A stretch of DNA of 64,000 nt from Pseudocalidococcus sp964653145 (GCA_964653145.1 CAZZCG010000007.1:62001-126000), one strand, 5' to 3'; positions 44,113-53,393 are shown, counted from the stretch's first letter. Notes: a model not told the origin generated them from the sequence alone. Program-made: numbers and translations.

Positions 44113-46182
44113 ATGGCCAAACGGTCCCTACGAGCCTCACTAACTGGTATTCAACTAGCAAGAAAGTCCTTCGCAGCGAAGGGTTGGACCCAGGAAAATC
44201 TTGCTTGGGAAGTGGGACTCAAGACACGGCAACCCATTTGGCGTTTTTTTACAGGGCAGCCGATTGAGCGACATATCTTCTGGGATATTTGCCAAACTCT
44301 CAATCTGGATTGGCGTGAAATTGCCCTAGATCCCCCCGCAGAATTTCCAGATTTGCCCGGCTCCGGACTGCAATCCGAGCAGAGCCTAGAGGGGTTAATC
44401 AAACAAGTTCGAGAGAGTCGGCGAGAAAAAATTCAAGATCAGTGCGGTAATTTGCAGCTCCTTGATATTCATCGGCCAGTTAGCATTGATGATATTTATA
44501 TTGATGTCAACATTCTAGAATCCGATACGCGTCAGCAACGACTGAATATCAAAACGCTTCAAGACTTACCGCTAGAATCATTTGATCGAGTTGGCTTAGG
44601 CGCGATTGAGGAAAGGCAAGTTCCTGGGCTAGAAGCCGTCAATACCTACAGCAAACTCAGGGTTTTAGGAAAGCCAGGAAGTGGCAAGACAACCTTTTTG
44701 CAACATTTAGCCATTCAATGTAACGCCGGTGAGTTTTTACCGAACTATGTGCCGATTTTTATTTCCTTATTGCGGTTTTCGGAAAGCCTGACCGATGATC
44801 AAACTCCTAATTTACTCACCTATATTGTCGAGGAGTTTAAGGTCAGTGGGATTAATGATCCAGTGGTTTCAGAGATGCTTTTCCAAGCCGGACGGGTTCT
44901 GCTGCTCATTGATGGCATTGACGAAGTTAAACACAAACAGAGTATTGATATCCATAGGGAAATTCGTCGCTTTACTGATAAGTATCACAAGAATCTATTT
45001 ATCATTTCCTCCCGCACTGCCGCGATCCGTCTGAAATTGCAGGGATTTACAGATGTTGAAATTGCGCCCTTCACCGACACACAGATTAATGACTTTGCCC
45101 AAAAGTGGTTTGTCGTATTTAGTGAAACCACAGCCGCTGCTGGTCAGGCCGAAGCCCAAGAATTCATTGACAAATTAGATCTGCCCCATAATTGGAAGTT
45201 TCGCCAACTCATTGTCACTCCTCTGTTCCTCCACCTGGCCTGTTGGATTTATCGGAGCACAGGAGAATTTCCAAGTCGTAAAACAGATTTCTATAAAGAG
45301 GGCTTAGATTTACTACTTGGGAAATGGAACGAAGCCAAGGGGGTCGAACAGGACGATGTTTACCAGGGCTTAGCCTTACCGCAAAAAGTGAAAATGTTGA
45401 GCCAAATTGCCGCTCTCACCTTCAGTCAAGGACAGTACTTCTTTGAACAACGGGTCTTGGAACAGTATATTGAGGACTTTATTCGGACATTACCCCAGTC
45501 CTCAGAGGATCGGACAGAATTGCAGCAAAAAAGTGAAGGAATTCTCAGATCAATTGAATCGCAACATGGCATTTTAGTGGAGCGAGCTCGGAACATTTTC
45601 TCATTTTCCTATTTAGCATTGCAGGAATACTTAACGGCTCGAAATATTGTTGCTAGCTACAACATTAATGCCCTCGAGACTGCTCTGAACGGCCTGGTTA
45701 GCCATCTCACAGACTCCCACTGGCGAGAAATTTTCCTGTTGACATCCATGATGTTGCGTAGTGCTGATTCTTTAATGCAGTCTATGAAGCAACAGATTGA
45801 CAATTTAGTGTCTGAAGACCCCTACTTACAAGAATTCCTGGCCTGGGCCAGCCGCAAAAGTGAATCTACCCAGCCTGAACAAAAAGAAGCAACCCAGCGG
45901 GCCTTTTATTTGGCCATGGCCCATGCCCCTCACTTGACCCCCAACTTTGCCTTAGCCTGTACCCTGGATCAGGGGCTATTTTTGGATGTCGCCTTAGATA
46001 ACCTCCTGCATGAATGTGCCATCGAGCAAAGTCCTGATTTTCGCTTTTCGGTAGCGTGTAGCCATGCAATTAGTAATATCTTAGGGATTGTCATCGACAC
46101 AAGCTTGAAAAAGTCCTTAGAACAGCTTTCCAGTGAGCTATCCAATCACAATATCAATCAAAAAGAATACGAGAAATGGTGA
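44113..46182 (+). CDS. XRE-like-NACHT NTPase, interrupted by an in-frame TGA
   Basis: This STAND NTPase has 689 residues before the stop. The N-terminal 70 residues resemble a small helix-turn-helix found in cyanobacterial NACHT proteins (GWTQENLAWEVGL, then RQPIWRFFTGQPIERH). Walker A is GKPGSGKTT (residues 186-194), and the Walker B/NACHT acidic box is LLIDGIDE (264-271). A helical region with FSFSYLALQEYLTARNIV is characteristic of the family. The C-terminal domain is cut at TGA 46180-46182, yet the same frame stays open for 80 codons to a TAA at 46423. Relatives in bacteria act in antiphage defence (bNACHT) or signalling; which applies here is unknown. Confidence 0.88.
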   Translation: MAKRSLRASLTGIQLARKSFAAKGWTQENLAWEVGLKTRQPIWRFFTGQPIERHIFWDICQTLNLDWREIALDPPAEFPDLPGSGLQSEQSLEGLIKQVRESRREKIQDQCGNLQLLDIHRPVSIDDIYIDVNILESDTRQQRLNIKTLQDLPLESFDRVGLGAIEERQVPGLEAVNTYSKLRVLGKPGSGKTTFLQHLAIQCNAGEFLPNYVPIFISLLRFSESLTDDQTPNLLTYIVEEFKVSGINDPVVSEMLFQAGRVLLLIDGIDEVKHKQSIDIHREIRRFTDKYHKNLFIISSRTAAIRLKLQGFTDVEIAPFTDTQINDFAQKWFVVFSETTAAAGQAEAQEFIDKLDLPHNWKFRQLIVTPLFLHLACWIYRSTGEFPSRKTDFYKEGLDLLLGKWNEAKGVEQDDVYQGLALPQKVKMLSQIAALTFSQGQYFFEQRVLEQYIEDFIRTLPQSSEDRTELQQKSEGILRSIESQHGILVERARNIFSFSYLALQEYLTARNIVASYNINALETALNGLVSHLTDSHWREIFLLTSMMLRSADSLMQSMKQQIDNLVSEDPYLQEFLAWASRKSESTQPEQKEATQRAFYLAMAHAPHLTPNFALACTLDQGLFLDVALDNLLHECAIEQSPDFRFSVACSHAISNILGIVIDTSLKKSLEQLSSELSNHNINQKEYEKW

Positions 46183-46425
46183 AGAAACCATCACCAGGCC
46201 TGGGTTGAAGAACTTAAAAATATTCTCAGAAGCCATCGTAATATTCTCCATCAGTGGAACTTTACGCCAAAACAACAGGAAACGCTGAATCAGTACTATG
46301 CGGCAAATAAATTATTGGTAGATTGCCTGAATAACCATTGCGAAGTCACGGAAACAGTTCGGAAAGACATTGAATCAACTCTCCTGTTGGCCCAGGCAGA
46401 ATTAGAAGCTCGAGAATGGGAATAA
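46183..46425 (+). pseudogene. In-frame continuation of the NACHT C-terminus after the TGA
   Basis: Reading through the TGA gives 80 further codons ending in TAA, with no other stop. The peptide is helical and coding-like (for example WVEELKNILRSHRNILHQWN, then LLLAQAELEAREWE), as expected for the end of the NACHT C-terminal helical domain. The full protein would be about 770 residues. The codon before the stop is TGG, so TGG-TGG mutated to TGG-TGA is one simple explanation. No Shine-Dalgarno or start codon suggests separate translation. Confidence 0.7.
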
Positions 46426-46548
46426 GGCTCAATTATCTATGTCTTCTCAGAGTCTTTTACCATTTAATGTTCCATGAAAATTTCCTGAAAGCCGTTTTTT
46501 CAGACTTTCAAGGAGTGAACGAAAATCCCAAACAAGGCCTGAGATACC

Positions 46549-46701
46549 TTAGATGCGCCGTCTCATAAATAGATTGTAGATGACTCCGATTAAGACCAAA
46601 ACTAAGAGTATATGAATGAGTCCTCCACCGATGTTGATCGTAAAACCCAACAGCCAAAGAATGAAAAGAACAATAACAATCGTCCAGACAAGATCAAACA
46701 T
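46549..46701 (-). CDS. Small lmo0937-family membrane protein
   Basis: This 50-residue protein begins MFDLVWTIVIVLFILWLLG, continues with GGGLIHILLVLVLIGVIYN and ends in LFMRRRI. It has two hydrophobic helices with a glycine-rich turn and a basic end, matching the lmo0937/DUF5670 family of tiny membrane proteins. Members are often stress-induced and lie near CsbD genes, as here. Its ATG at 46701 is preceded by GGTGAG. Function is unknown. It lies 35 bases downstream of the double-CsbD gene on the same strand and may share its message. Confidence 0.85.
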   Translation of the reverse strand: MFDLVWTIVIVLFILWLLGFTINIGGGLIHILLVLVLIGVIYNLFMRRRI

Positions 46702-46736
46702 AGACTCACCTCCAATTTAGCAACAGTATTCCAAAC

Positions 46737-47234
46737 CTATTGAATGGCTTTCTTACCTGTATCTTTAATATTTTCAACCATGTTCCGGGCCTGGCTTTCC
46801 AGTTGTTTGGCCCGCCCTGCAATTTGATCACTAGGGTTTCCAGTGATATCGCCCCGCGCTTCTTGCAGATGACCTTCAATATTTTTACCAAAGGCTTGCG
46901 TCCGACCGGAGGGTTTAATCTGTTCCTTAACATTTTCAACCATGTTCCGGGCCTGGCTTTCCGCTTGTTTGGCTTTTCCCATGAGTTGATCCTGAGGATT
47001 ACCACTTATATTTCCGGCTGCTTCTTGAATTTTTCCTTCCAGGTCTTTGGCGGCTGCTTTCGCACGGTTCATGTTTGCCAATAACGGTTGGGTATGAACA
47101 TTCAGACTGGAATCAGATGTGACCGCCCAAGCCCAGGTATTAGTTTTACCAAAATCAAAGCCAAGGGTCAGCATGAACATTGTCGTTAACAGCACTGTAA
47201 TCAGAAACCGGCGAACCTGTTGAGGTGAAATCAT
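46737..47234 (-). CDS. Exported protein with two CsbD-like domains
   Basis: This protein of about 165 residues has an N-terminal hydrophobic segment (FLITVLLTTMFMLTLGF), then two CsbD-like repeats. Each contains the pattern of an E-G-x(n)-GNPxDQ(L/I)xGxAKQxES stretch followed by QARNMVEN. CsbD is a general stress protein in Bacillus with a short, mostly helical fold and no known biochemical role. An exported double-CsbD protein is unusual. ATG 47234 is preferred over the longer frame to 47300, which would place polar sequence ahead of the signal. Confidence 0.82.
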   Translation of the reverse strand: MISPQQVRRFLITVLLTTMFMLTLGFDFGKTNTWAWAVTSDSSLNVHTQPLLANMNRAKAAAKDLEGKIQEAAGNISGNPQDQLMGKAKQAESQARNMVENVKEQIKPSGRTQAFGKNIEGHLQEARGDITGNPSDQIAGRAKQLESQARNMVENIKDTGKKAIQ

Positions 47235-47306
47235 GATTTTATTCCTCGTATTGATCAGTGTATTGATCAGTGAATCCGATGCATCTATTTCTAAGACCAA
47301 GCAATT

Positions 47307-47711
47307 CTAGTTATAGGCTTCCTCTACCTTGTCTTCCATCCGTTTTAGTGCCTCCTGATCTTGGCGATTCGCTTCTTTCGATTTTCCAATCGGCTGGTAG
47401 TCTGGATTAGAAATGCTAGTATTAATAGCCCTGCGAGTGTTGGATTCCATTTGCTTGACTTCATCTGCTGCCTTCTTTTCAGATTGATTAGTTAACCGAT
47501 CCATTCCCGTTTGTAGTGAATCCTTGGCCTGGTCGATGAGGGAATCAGAGGAGTTAATTGCCACTAGCAAAACAGACGAGTCATGGTTGAATTTTCCCGC
47601 CATCGTTGCCGCAAAGCTGGGTTCACATCCGGTAACCAATACGATTGTGCCAATGAGAATTATCAGAATTGCTGAAAAAAACATATTTCGATAGCGCTGA
47701 GTTAAAAACAT
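47307..47711 (-). CDS. Predicted lipoprotein, unknown function
   Basis: This protein of about 134 residues has a basic start (MFLTQRYRN), a hydrophobic segment and a good lipobox (LVTGC), so it should be a membrane-anchored lipoprotein. The mature part is helical, lysine/glutamate-rich and has no recognised domain; it includes DSLIDQAKDSLQTGMDRL. The chosen start is ATG 47711; the frame extends to 47744. It lies between two CsbD genes on the same strand, so it may belong to the same stress operon. Confidence 0.7.
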   Translation of the reverse strand: MFLTQRYRNMFFSAILIILIGTIVLVTGCEPSFAATMAGKFNHDSSVLLVAINSSDSLIDQAKDSLQTGMDRLTNQSEKKAADEVKQMESNTRRAINTSISNPDYQPIGKSKEANRQDQEALKRMEDKVEEAYN

Positions 47712-47837
47712 GATGAAAATCCATAAACGTATAAAAAAGGTCAAGGAATCACTAGAAACATCATTCCACGAGATAATTCGCGCTCACCTGAAGTAGATCG
47801 TGGAATGAGTTACAGAGCTTTCCTAGTTAATCAAAAA

Positions 47838-48020
47838 CTAATCAATAATTTTCTTGACTTCATCTTTGACATCTTCCGTCTTGTTACGCACTTGGGCCTC
47901 CATCTGTTTAGCCTTACCCTCCACTTGATCTTTGTGATTCCCTGTGATTTCCCCCACGATTTCTTGAGCTTTACCCTCTACATTTTTGGCAGCAGCCTTT
48001 GCTCGTTCTTGAAATCCCAT
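47838..48020 (-). CDS. CsbD family stress protein
   Basis: This 60-residue cytoplasmic protein is a single CsbD domain: NVEGKAQEIVGEITGNHKD followed by VEGKAKQMEAQVRN. ATG 48020 is supported by GGAGAG six bases upstream; the frame to 48032 starts with a TTG. CsbD is part of the general stress regulon in Bacillus; its biochemical role is unknown. It appears to head a minus-strand set of four small stress-type genes that ends at 46549. Confidence 0.9.
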   Translation of the reverse strand: MGFQERAKAAAKNVEGKAQEIVGEITGNHKDQVEGKAKQMEAQVRNKTEDVKDEVKKIID

Positions 48021-48410
48021 GATTCTCTCCAAAATTAATGATTGAATAGCAAAACATCGAGCTAAATTCAGCTTGATATCTTGGCATCTGATTTGAACCT
48101 AGTTTCTGATCGGTGTATTTATTGGATGACTTGGTTGATTTGAAAATGAATGGTGGAATATGACACAAAATGATATGAATTTATTCCTTCTTAATTGACA
48201 TTTTCATCAATGACAGTTCACGCTATTTATAGCTTTATAATCTTGGCAATTTAGGAGCGCATGAGAGAGATATTAGCAATGGCTAGGAGGACTGAGTTTG
48301 AGTGTCTATTTTGGATATCCATGACCATACCACGTAGCCCTCCCACGGGTTTTAGAGCCTTAAATTCATCATGATAGAATTAGCTGAATTGTTTCAACAA
48401 CGTCCTCCAC
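48021..48410. other. 390-bp intergenic region, divergent promoters
   Basis: This region separates the minus-strand CsbD cassette from the pilin-like gene on the plus strand. I see no gene, tRNA or riboswitch. It is AT-rich near 48160-48250. Promoters for both sides must lie here but I could not assign boxes. Confidence 0.6.
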
Positions 48411-48950
48411 ATGAGTCAAACAATCCAAACCTGCGTGCGTAATTTTCGTTGCAAATTCCTAACCGTCGGGCTCTATCTGGTTTCGGGTATTCTCGTCGGG
48501 GTAAGTTCCGCCCAGGCCCAAACCCAAGCCCAGATTGCCCAACAGGAAGGCCTGTACGCTGTGGCTAACATGACCGAAGGCCAGCGGACTGTGTATCAGC
48601 AAAAAGGACAATGGCTAGCGGATGTTCCCAGTATTCAGCAGTACTTAGGGGCCACTCTGCCTGCGACCTTTGACTACGCTGTGCGCACCACCACCGAAGC
48701 CGCCTACAGTTACGTCATTCCCACAACGGCCGCCAATGCAGCAGGCCTAAAAGCCTATGTGGGAGCGGCCTTCCTTGCACCAGATGGCAGCAACCAAGTG
48801 ACAACAATTATTTGTCAAAATCAAATCCCTGGTCAAATTCGTCCGGCAGATCCCCGAATTGTCCGTGGCGCCGACCCCAGCCAACCGCCCTTTTCCCTGG
48901 CCTGTGGTGATGGTTCTGTTCAAATCCCAGCCTCCGAAGTCACCCGATAA
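48411..48950 (+). CDS. Type IV pilin-like G/H family protein (exported)
   Basis: This 179-residue protein has a long N-terminal signal segment (FLTVGLYLVSGILVGVSSAQA) with an AQA cleavage site, so it looks Sec-exported rather than processed as a prepilin. The mature part resembles the cyanobacterial type IV pilin G/H domain: FDYAVRTTTEAAYSYVIPT, then LKAYVGAAF, an internal TIICQNQIPG and a terminal LACGDG. Two cysteines could form a disulphide. Such proteins are minor extracellular or pilus-associated proteins of unclear role. ATG 48411 lies after a promoter-rich gap. Confidence 0.75.
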   Translation: MSQTIQTCVRNFRCKFLTVGLYLVSGILVGVSSAQAQTQAQIAQQEGLYAVANMTEGQRTVYQQKGQWLADVPSIQQYLGATLPATFDYAVRTTTEAAYSYVIPTTAANAAGLKAYVGAAFLAPDGSNQVTTIICQNQIPGQIRPADPRIVRGADPSQPPFSLACGDGSVQIPASEVTR

Positions 48951-48964
48951 CTATCTCCTCCCAG

Positions 48965-49978
48965 TCAGAGCAACTGTTCCCGGGGGTTAAAGGTTTCCAG
49001 GCCGCGGAGTTGTTGGTAAAGCTCCTGTTCAGCCAGAGAAATTTCCCGGGGAACTTCAACGCGAATTTCCACCAGCTGATCCCCCCGTTCCCCCTCTTCC
49101 GTGAGATAACCCTTGCCGGACAAACGCAACCGTTGCCCAGAACGCACCCCTGGGGGAATGGATAATTTAACCCAACCATCCAGGGTCGGGGCTTCAATTT
49201 GGCCACCCAAAACTGCTTCACAGGGGGTCACCGGCAATTCACAAATGATGTCCAGGCCATCGAGGCGAAACAGCGGATGGGGCAAGATTTCAATCCGCAG
49301 ATACAGATCACCGCCCCCCGTACCTTGATTCCGCAACCGAATCCGTTGCCCTGTAATCATGCCTGGCGGTAACGTCACTTCCAAGGAGCGGCCATCCCCC
49401 AGACGAATGCGTTCTCGCCCCCCCTGATAGGCTTTTTCTAAGGGCACTTCCAGAGAGGCTTCGGCATCACGGCGCATGGGTCGAGCACTGGCAGCATAGG
49501 TATTTTTGGTCACCCCAGGCCGGAAGGGATCATCTATACTACTGCGGCGTTCGGCGGGAGTGGGACTGCGACGGGTGGTGTAGGTGGTTTTGTTGGGTTT
49601 GCCCCGGCGACCGAGGAGTTGATCGAGAAAATCCTGAAAATCATCAAAATCTTCCACATCCAAAGCTTCAGCCACCGCCGTCCGACTGAAACTACCATTA
49701 TTACGAGCCGGAGTCCGACTCCGCTCCCGTTGCCGGCCACTAAATCCCGGTTGTTGCCAGTGGGCCCCATAGCGATCGTATTGATCTCGTTTCGTCGGAT
49801 CACTGAGGACTTGATAGGCTTCCCCAATCGCTTTGAACATTTCCTCCGCATTCCGATCCCCAGGATTCATGTCCGGATGATAGAGGCGGGCCTGGCGACG
49901 GTAGGCTTTTTTAATTTCATCCCCTGGGGCCGAGCGATCCACCCCCAGAAGTTGGTAATAATCACGAAAGTTTTGCAT
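48965..49978 (-). CDS. dnaJ: DnaJ co-chaperone, type II (no zinc finger)
   Basis: This 337-residue J-protein stimulates DnaK. The J domain (about 1-70) has the HPD triad in LYHPDMNPG. A serine/arginine/asparagine-rich linker (about 75-165) replaces the cysteine-rich zinc domain, and the C-terminal substrate-binding domains follow, with LEVPLEKAYQGGRERI and a second domain with TPCEAVLGGQIEAPT. This makes it CbpA-like. It lies 13 bases downstream of dnaK, so the two form one operon. Confidence 0.93.
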   Translation of the reverse strand: MQNFRDYYQLLGVDRSAPGDEIKKAYRRQARLYHPDMNPGDRNAEEMFKAIGEAYQVLSDPTKRDQYDRYGAHWQQPGFSGRQRERSRTPARNNGSFSRTAVAEALDVEDFDDFQDFLDQLLGRRGKPNKTTYTTRRSPTPAERRSSIDDPFRPGVTKNTYAASARPMRRDAEASLEVPLEKAYQGGRERIRLGDGRSLEVTLPPGMITGQRIRLRNQGTGGGDLYLRIEILPHPLFRLDGLDIICELPVTPCEAVLGGQIEAPTLDGWVKLSIPPGVRSGQRLRLSGKGYLTEEGERGDQLVEIRVEVPREISLAEQELYQQLRGLETFNPREQLL

Positions 49979-49991
49979 GGAATTTTACAGC

Positions 49992-52022
49992 CTACCAATC
50001 ATCGTCATCATCCCAGGAGTCCCAGGCCGGGGGTTCTGACCTGCGACCATTGCGGCGACGGGTGCCACTGGGGGCGGGACTATCCCACTCATCGGTGTAG
50101 CCGCGGGAATTGGCTGGCACTTTCCCCCGCACCGCATCCATTCCCTTTGAAACCGCTTCCCCAATGTTAGGCATTTTGAACAGGTCATCCTCTTCGTCAA
50201 TTTCCTCCTGGGCCTGGCGGACTTCCTGGTTAAATTCGTAAAGGGCTTCCTGGAGCGCGGCAAATTTCAAGTCAATCTGACGATCATCACTGGCCTGGAC
50301 GCTGGCCTGGAGTTCACGGATTAGAGCTTCCACTTGCCGACGTTGGACTGCTGCAAACTGAAACCCAAGGAGTTGGGAGGCCTCCCGAAGTTGACGTTCA
50401 GCCTTAGTGATGAGGTCTTGGGTGCGATTGCGTTTTTCGATTTGCTCACGGCGTTTCCGATCGGCATCCGCTTGATTCTCCGCCTCCTGGAGCATTTGTT
50501 GAATTTCATCTTCAGAAAGCGTTGATGCCCCTTGAATCGAAATACTTTGCTCCCGACCGGAATAGCGATCCAAGGCGGTGACTTGCAGCAGGCCATTGGC
50601 ATCCAAATCAAAGGACACCTGAATTTGGGGAATGCCGCGGGGAGCTGGGGGAATCCCCGTTAACTTAAACCGTCCCAGAGATTTGTTATTTTCGGCTAAG
50701 TCCCGCTCTCCTTGAAGCACATGGATTTCAACTTGGCTTTGGTTGTTTTCAGCAGTGGAAAAAATATCCGACCGCCGCACGGGAATCGTTGTATTCCGAG
50801 GAATGAGTTTTTTCATCACCCCGCCAATGGTTTCGAGGCCCAGGGAGAGGGGCGTGACATCCAACAGCAAAATATCCTTGGTTTCCCCGGCTAAAATCCC
50901 AGCCTGGATTGCGGCTCCAACGGCGACGACTTCATCGGGGTTAACATTTTGATTGGGTTCCAAATCAATGAGCTGCCGGACTAAATCTTGCACCATCGGC
51001 ATTCGAGTCGCCCCGCCCACCAAGACCACTTCATCAATTTGATTCGGCCGGAGACGGGCATCTCGCAGGGCCTGTTGTACCGGGTCCCGTAACCGTTCGA
51101 GAAGGTCTTGGCTCAGGGTTTCAAACTCCCGGCGGGTGAGATTGACTTCAATATGTTTCGGGCCGTCAGCCGTGGCCGTGACAAAGGGGAGACTGATGTT
51201 GGTTTCGAGTAACCCCGACAATTCCATTTTGGCTTTTTCAGCGGCTTCCGTTAACCGTTGCAGGGCCTGGCGGTCGCGACGCAGATCAATCCCTTCCTCT
51301 TTAAGAAATGCCTCGGCCAACCAATCAACAATCAACTGATCAAAATCATTGCCGCCCAATTGGGTATCACCACTGGTAGCTTTGACCTCAAACACCCCAT
51401 CGCCGACATCAAGAATTGAGACATCAAACGTGCCGCCACCCAAATCAAAGACCAAGACCGTTTGTTCCTGTTGCCGATCCAGGCCATAGGCCAGAGACGC
51501 AGCCGTGGGTTCATTGATAATCCGCCGGACATTTAAGCCCGCAATTCGTCCCGCATCCCGCGTGGCCTGGCGTTGAGAGTCATTAAAGTAGGCGGGAACT
51601 GTGATCACCGCATCAGTGACCGGTTGTCCCAAATAGCGACTGGCATCCTCGACGAGTTTTCTTAGGACAATGGCAGAAATTTCCTCAGCGGCAAATTCTT
51701 TTTGCAACCGGGGGCATTTACAGCGAATGTTGCCATTTTCATCCCGACGGATTGTGTAGGGAACCCGTTTGGAGTCATCGTTGAGTTCGCTGTAGTTCCG
51801 ACCGATAAACCGCTTCACCGCATAAAAAGTATTTTGGGGATTCAACACGGCCTGACGCCGGGCTAATTGACCCACTAGTTGTTCGCCTTCCTTACCAAAG
51901 CCAACCACCGAGGGCGTTGTCCGGGAACCTTCGGCATTGGCGATGACAATGGGTTTGCCCCCTTCCATGACTGCAACCACAGAATTTGTTGTGCCCAAGT
52001 CAATACCAACTATTTTTCCCAT
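49992..52022 (-). CDS. dnaK: Chaperone DnaK (Hsp70)
   Basis: This 676-residue Hsp70 has the ATPase signatures VGIDLGTTNSVVAV, VFDLGGGTFDVS and VVLVGGATRMPMVQ, and a substrate-binding domain ending at about 530. The C-terminus is long and ends in an aspartate-rich tail (SWDDDDDW) rather than the EEVD-like or acidic ends of housekeeping DnaK. Cyanobacteria keep several DnaKs; a copy next to a type II dnaJ with a long C-tail resembles DnaK3, but I cannot be sure. ATG 52022. No CIRCE or CtsR element was found upstream. Confidence 0.95.
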   Translation of the reverse strand: MGKIVGIDLGTTNSVVAVMEGGKPIVIANAEGSRTTPSVVGFGKEGEQLVGQLARRQAVLNPQNTFYAVKRFIGRNYSELNDDSKRVPYTIRRDENGNIRCKCPRLQKEFAAEEISAIVLRKLVEDASRYLGQPVTDAVITVPAYFNDSQRQATRDAGRIAGLNVRRIINEPTAASLAYGLDRQQEQTVLVFDLGGGTFDVSILDVGDGVFEVKATSGDTQLGGNDFDQLIVDWLAEAFLKEEGIDLRRDRQALQRLTEAAEKAKMELSGLLETNISLPFVTATADGPKHIEVNLTRREFETLSQDLLERLRDPVQQALRDARLRPNQIDEVVLVGGATRMPMVQDLVRQLIDLEPNQNVNPDEVVAVGAAIQAGILAGETKDILLLDVTPLSLGLETIGGVMKKLIPRNTTIPVRRSDIFSTAENNQSQVEIHVLQGERDLAENNKSLGRFKLTGIPPAPRGIPQIQVSFDLDANGLLQVTALDRYSGREQSISIQGASTLSEDEIQQMLQEAENQADADRKRREQIEKRNRTQDLITKAERQLREASQLLGFQFAAVQRRQVEALIRELQASVQASDDRQIDLKFAALQEALYEFNQEVRQAQEEIDEEDDLFKMPNIGEAVSKGMDAVRGKVPANSRGYTDEWDSPAPSGTRRRNGRRSEPPAWDSWDDDDDW

Positions 52023-52417
52023 GCAACGCTTAAAACCTCTCGTCCGGCGAGATAATATTTAAAGAATATGGCTATGGTATCGGATTATTTATCCTATTGT
52101 TACAAACTGTTTCCAGTATATCTAACCCAGGCCTCGACCGACCTCGTTACACTTTCCCCAGTCATGGCCAACTCGCTCTCCACCTCAACGTTGCCCAAGC
52201 TTAAATTTAGATTCTGAAATTAAAATCCCGGCATCCCCCTGGCAACGAAAAAGAAACCTGTATTGATGTCAAGGCGTCCTGACTTTGGAAACATTTGTTA
52301 TGATATCGGCAGGCAAACACAGTGGAAAATCGGAATAGTTTCAGTATTCGAGACTACAAATCTCCTGAAATTATCATTCCTTCAAACTGTGGGCGTTGAT
52401 GGCCTAAAGAGGATGTT
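52023..52417. other. 395-bp divergent intergenic region (dnaK / DUF4327 gene)
   Basis: This region must contain the dnaK promoter on one side and the DUF4327 promoter on the other. I looked for a TTAGCACTC/GAGTGCTAA CIRCE repeat and found none. A weak frame at 52263-52490 overlaps the next gene in another frame and is not supported. AAAGAGG just before 52418 is the ribosome site for that gene. Confidence 0.6.
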
Positions 52418-52639
52418 ATGGTTCAGTCACTTCAATATTCCCTTGCGCTCGTCCAGGAAGAAGCCCGCTGTCTGGTCGAGAAGGGCGTGATCAGTCGGCA
52501 GCAACCGATTTATACCCTCTGTCAGTTTGTCCCAGTCCGGGAATGGCCCATGATTGAGGCGGAATTGGAGCGGTGTGACTTTATGTTGCGAGACCGGATT
52601 GCGGATTTACTCGGCGGCGAATGCTGGGAAAACGATTAA
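52418..52639 (+). CDS. DUF4327 family protein
   Basis: This 73-residue protein matches the cyanobacterial DUF4327 family: a conserved VISRQQPIYTLCQFVPVREW followed by a helix with LERCDFMLRDRIADLL. The family is short, cytoplasmic and of unknown function, and is nearly restricted to cyanobacteria, which supports the taxonomic reading. ATG 52418 follows a clear ribosome-binding site. It stands alone. Confidence 0.88.
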   Translation: MVQSLQYSLALVQEEARCLVEKGVISRQQPIYTLCQFVPVREWPMIEAELERCDFMLRDRIADLLGGECWEND

Positions 52640-52770
52640 TTTCATCATGGATTGGGCTGAGGCTGTTTCCGGCAGTCCCCAGGCCTGGTTAATCATCCGA
52701 TCTCTGCAAACCGCTCCAGGGTTAAGTTCCAGGGGCATAGTCTAGCAGAACCTATTTTATAGATCTGGGC

Positions 52771-53169
52771 TTAATTGGAGCGGCACTGGCCAATCACCCC
52801 ATTTTCCCGATCGCCATCATCGTAATTAATGAACACCTGCCGTCCTTGGCGAGAGGCAATCGTTCCTGGATAGTAGGTGCCACGATTTTGCCAATTGCAC
52901 TGCACCCGCGTCCCCGGCCCCCAATTTAATGGTCGGACTTGGTTCGGGCCCACGGTTGCCACATCTCCATCCTCAAATTGCAGACGAATCCGATTGCCAT
53001 CACGGCTTTGCACCACTGCAGGATACCAGAGTCCATCACTCCATTGCCCCAGTAAAAGACTACCGGGCGACTGGGCTGAACTTGGCAAGGGGATCGCCAG
53101 GGTACCCCCCACTAAAGTCAGGGGCAGCACTGAGGTTTTGGCCCGATTCCAAAAAGATGTGAAGGACAT
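52771..53169 (-). CDS. Exported protein with two Tudor/SH3-like repeats
   Basis: This protein of about 132 residues has a signal peptide (ATG 53169; TLVGGTLAIPLPSSAQS) and two similar beta-barrel repeats, each with a W-Y/P-A/G-x-V/I pattern and an acidic end: LWYPAVVQSRDGNRIRLQFEDGD and TYYPGTIASRQG, then FINYDDGDRE. The pattern resembles Tudor or agenet domains, usually known as methyl-lysine or peptide readers. Two cysteines lie in the second repeat (QCNWQ and QCRSN). Function unknown. Confidence 0.75.
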   Translation of the reverse strand: MSFTSFWNRAKTSVLPLTLVGGTLAIPLPSSAQSPGSLLLGQWSDGLWYPAVVQSRDGNRIRLQFEDGDVATVGPNQVRPLNWGPGTRVQCNWQNRGTYYPGTIASRQGRQVFINYDDGDRENGVIGQCRSN

Positions 53170-53393
53170 AAAAGACTCCAGATTTTGCAAAGACGTCACA
53201 TCCCTAACCATGGGGGAGACAAAGGCTCACATCCAAACAGAGGCCGGTATTGAGACTCTCCGCCCGAGTAGAAACGATGACGACGGTTCAAAGGATACCC
53301 AGAAAACATTTAGGCCCTTTAATTTTAAGGAAGTGATTGAGGCTTGACCATGATCAGTGATTTCCCCCAGGCCTGGGATAACCATCGGCATTC

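Noticed and set aside
46484..46513. CCTGAAAG / CTTTCAAGG hairpin after the NACHT tail
   Set aside because: Imperfect stem and no T-run after it in either direction, so a terminator is not supported.
52023..52417. Search for a CIRCE heat-shock operator upstream of dnaK
   Set aside because: No TTAGCACTC-N9-GAGTGCTAA-like repeat is present.
52263..52490. 75-codon plus-strand frame ahead of the DUF4327 gene
   Set aside because: It overlaps the well-supported DUF4327 start in another frame and has no domain.
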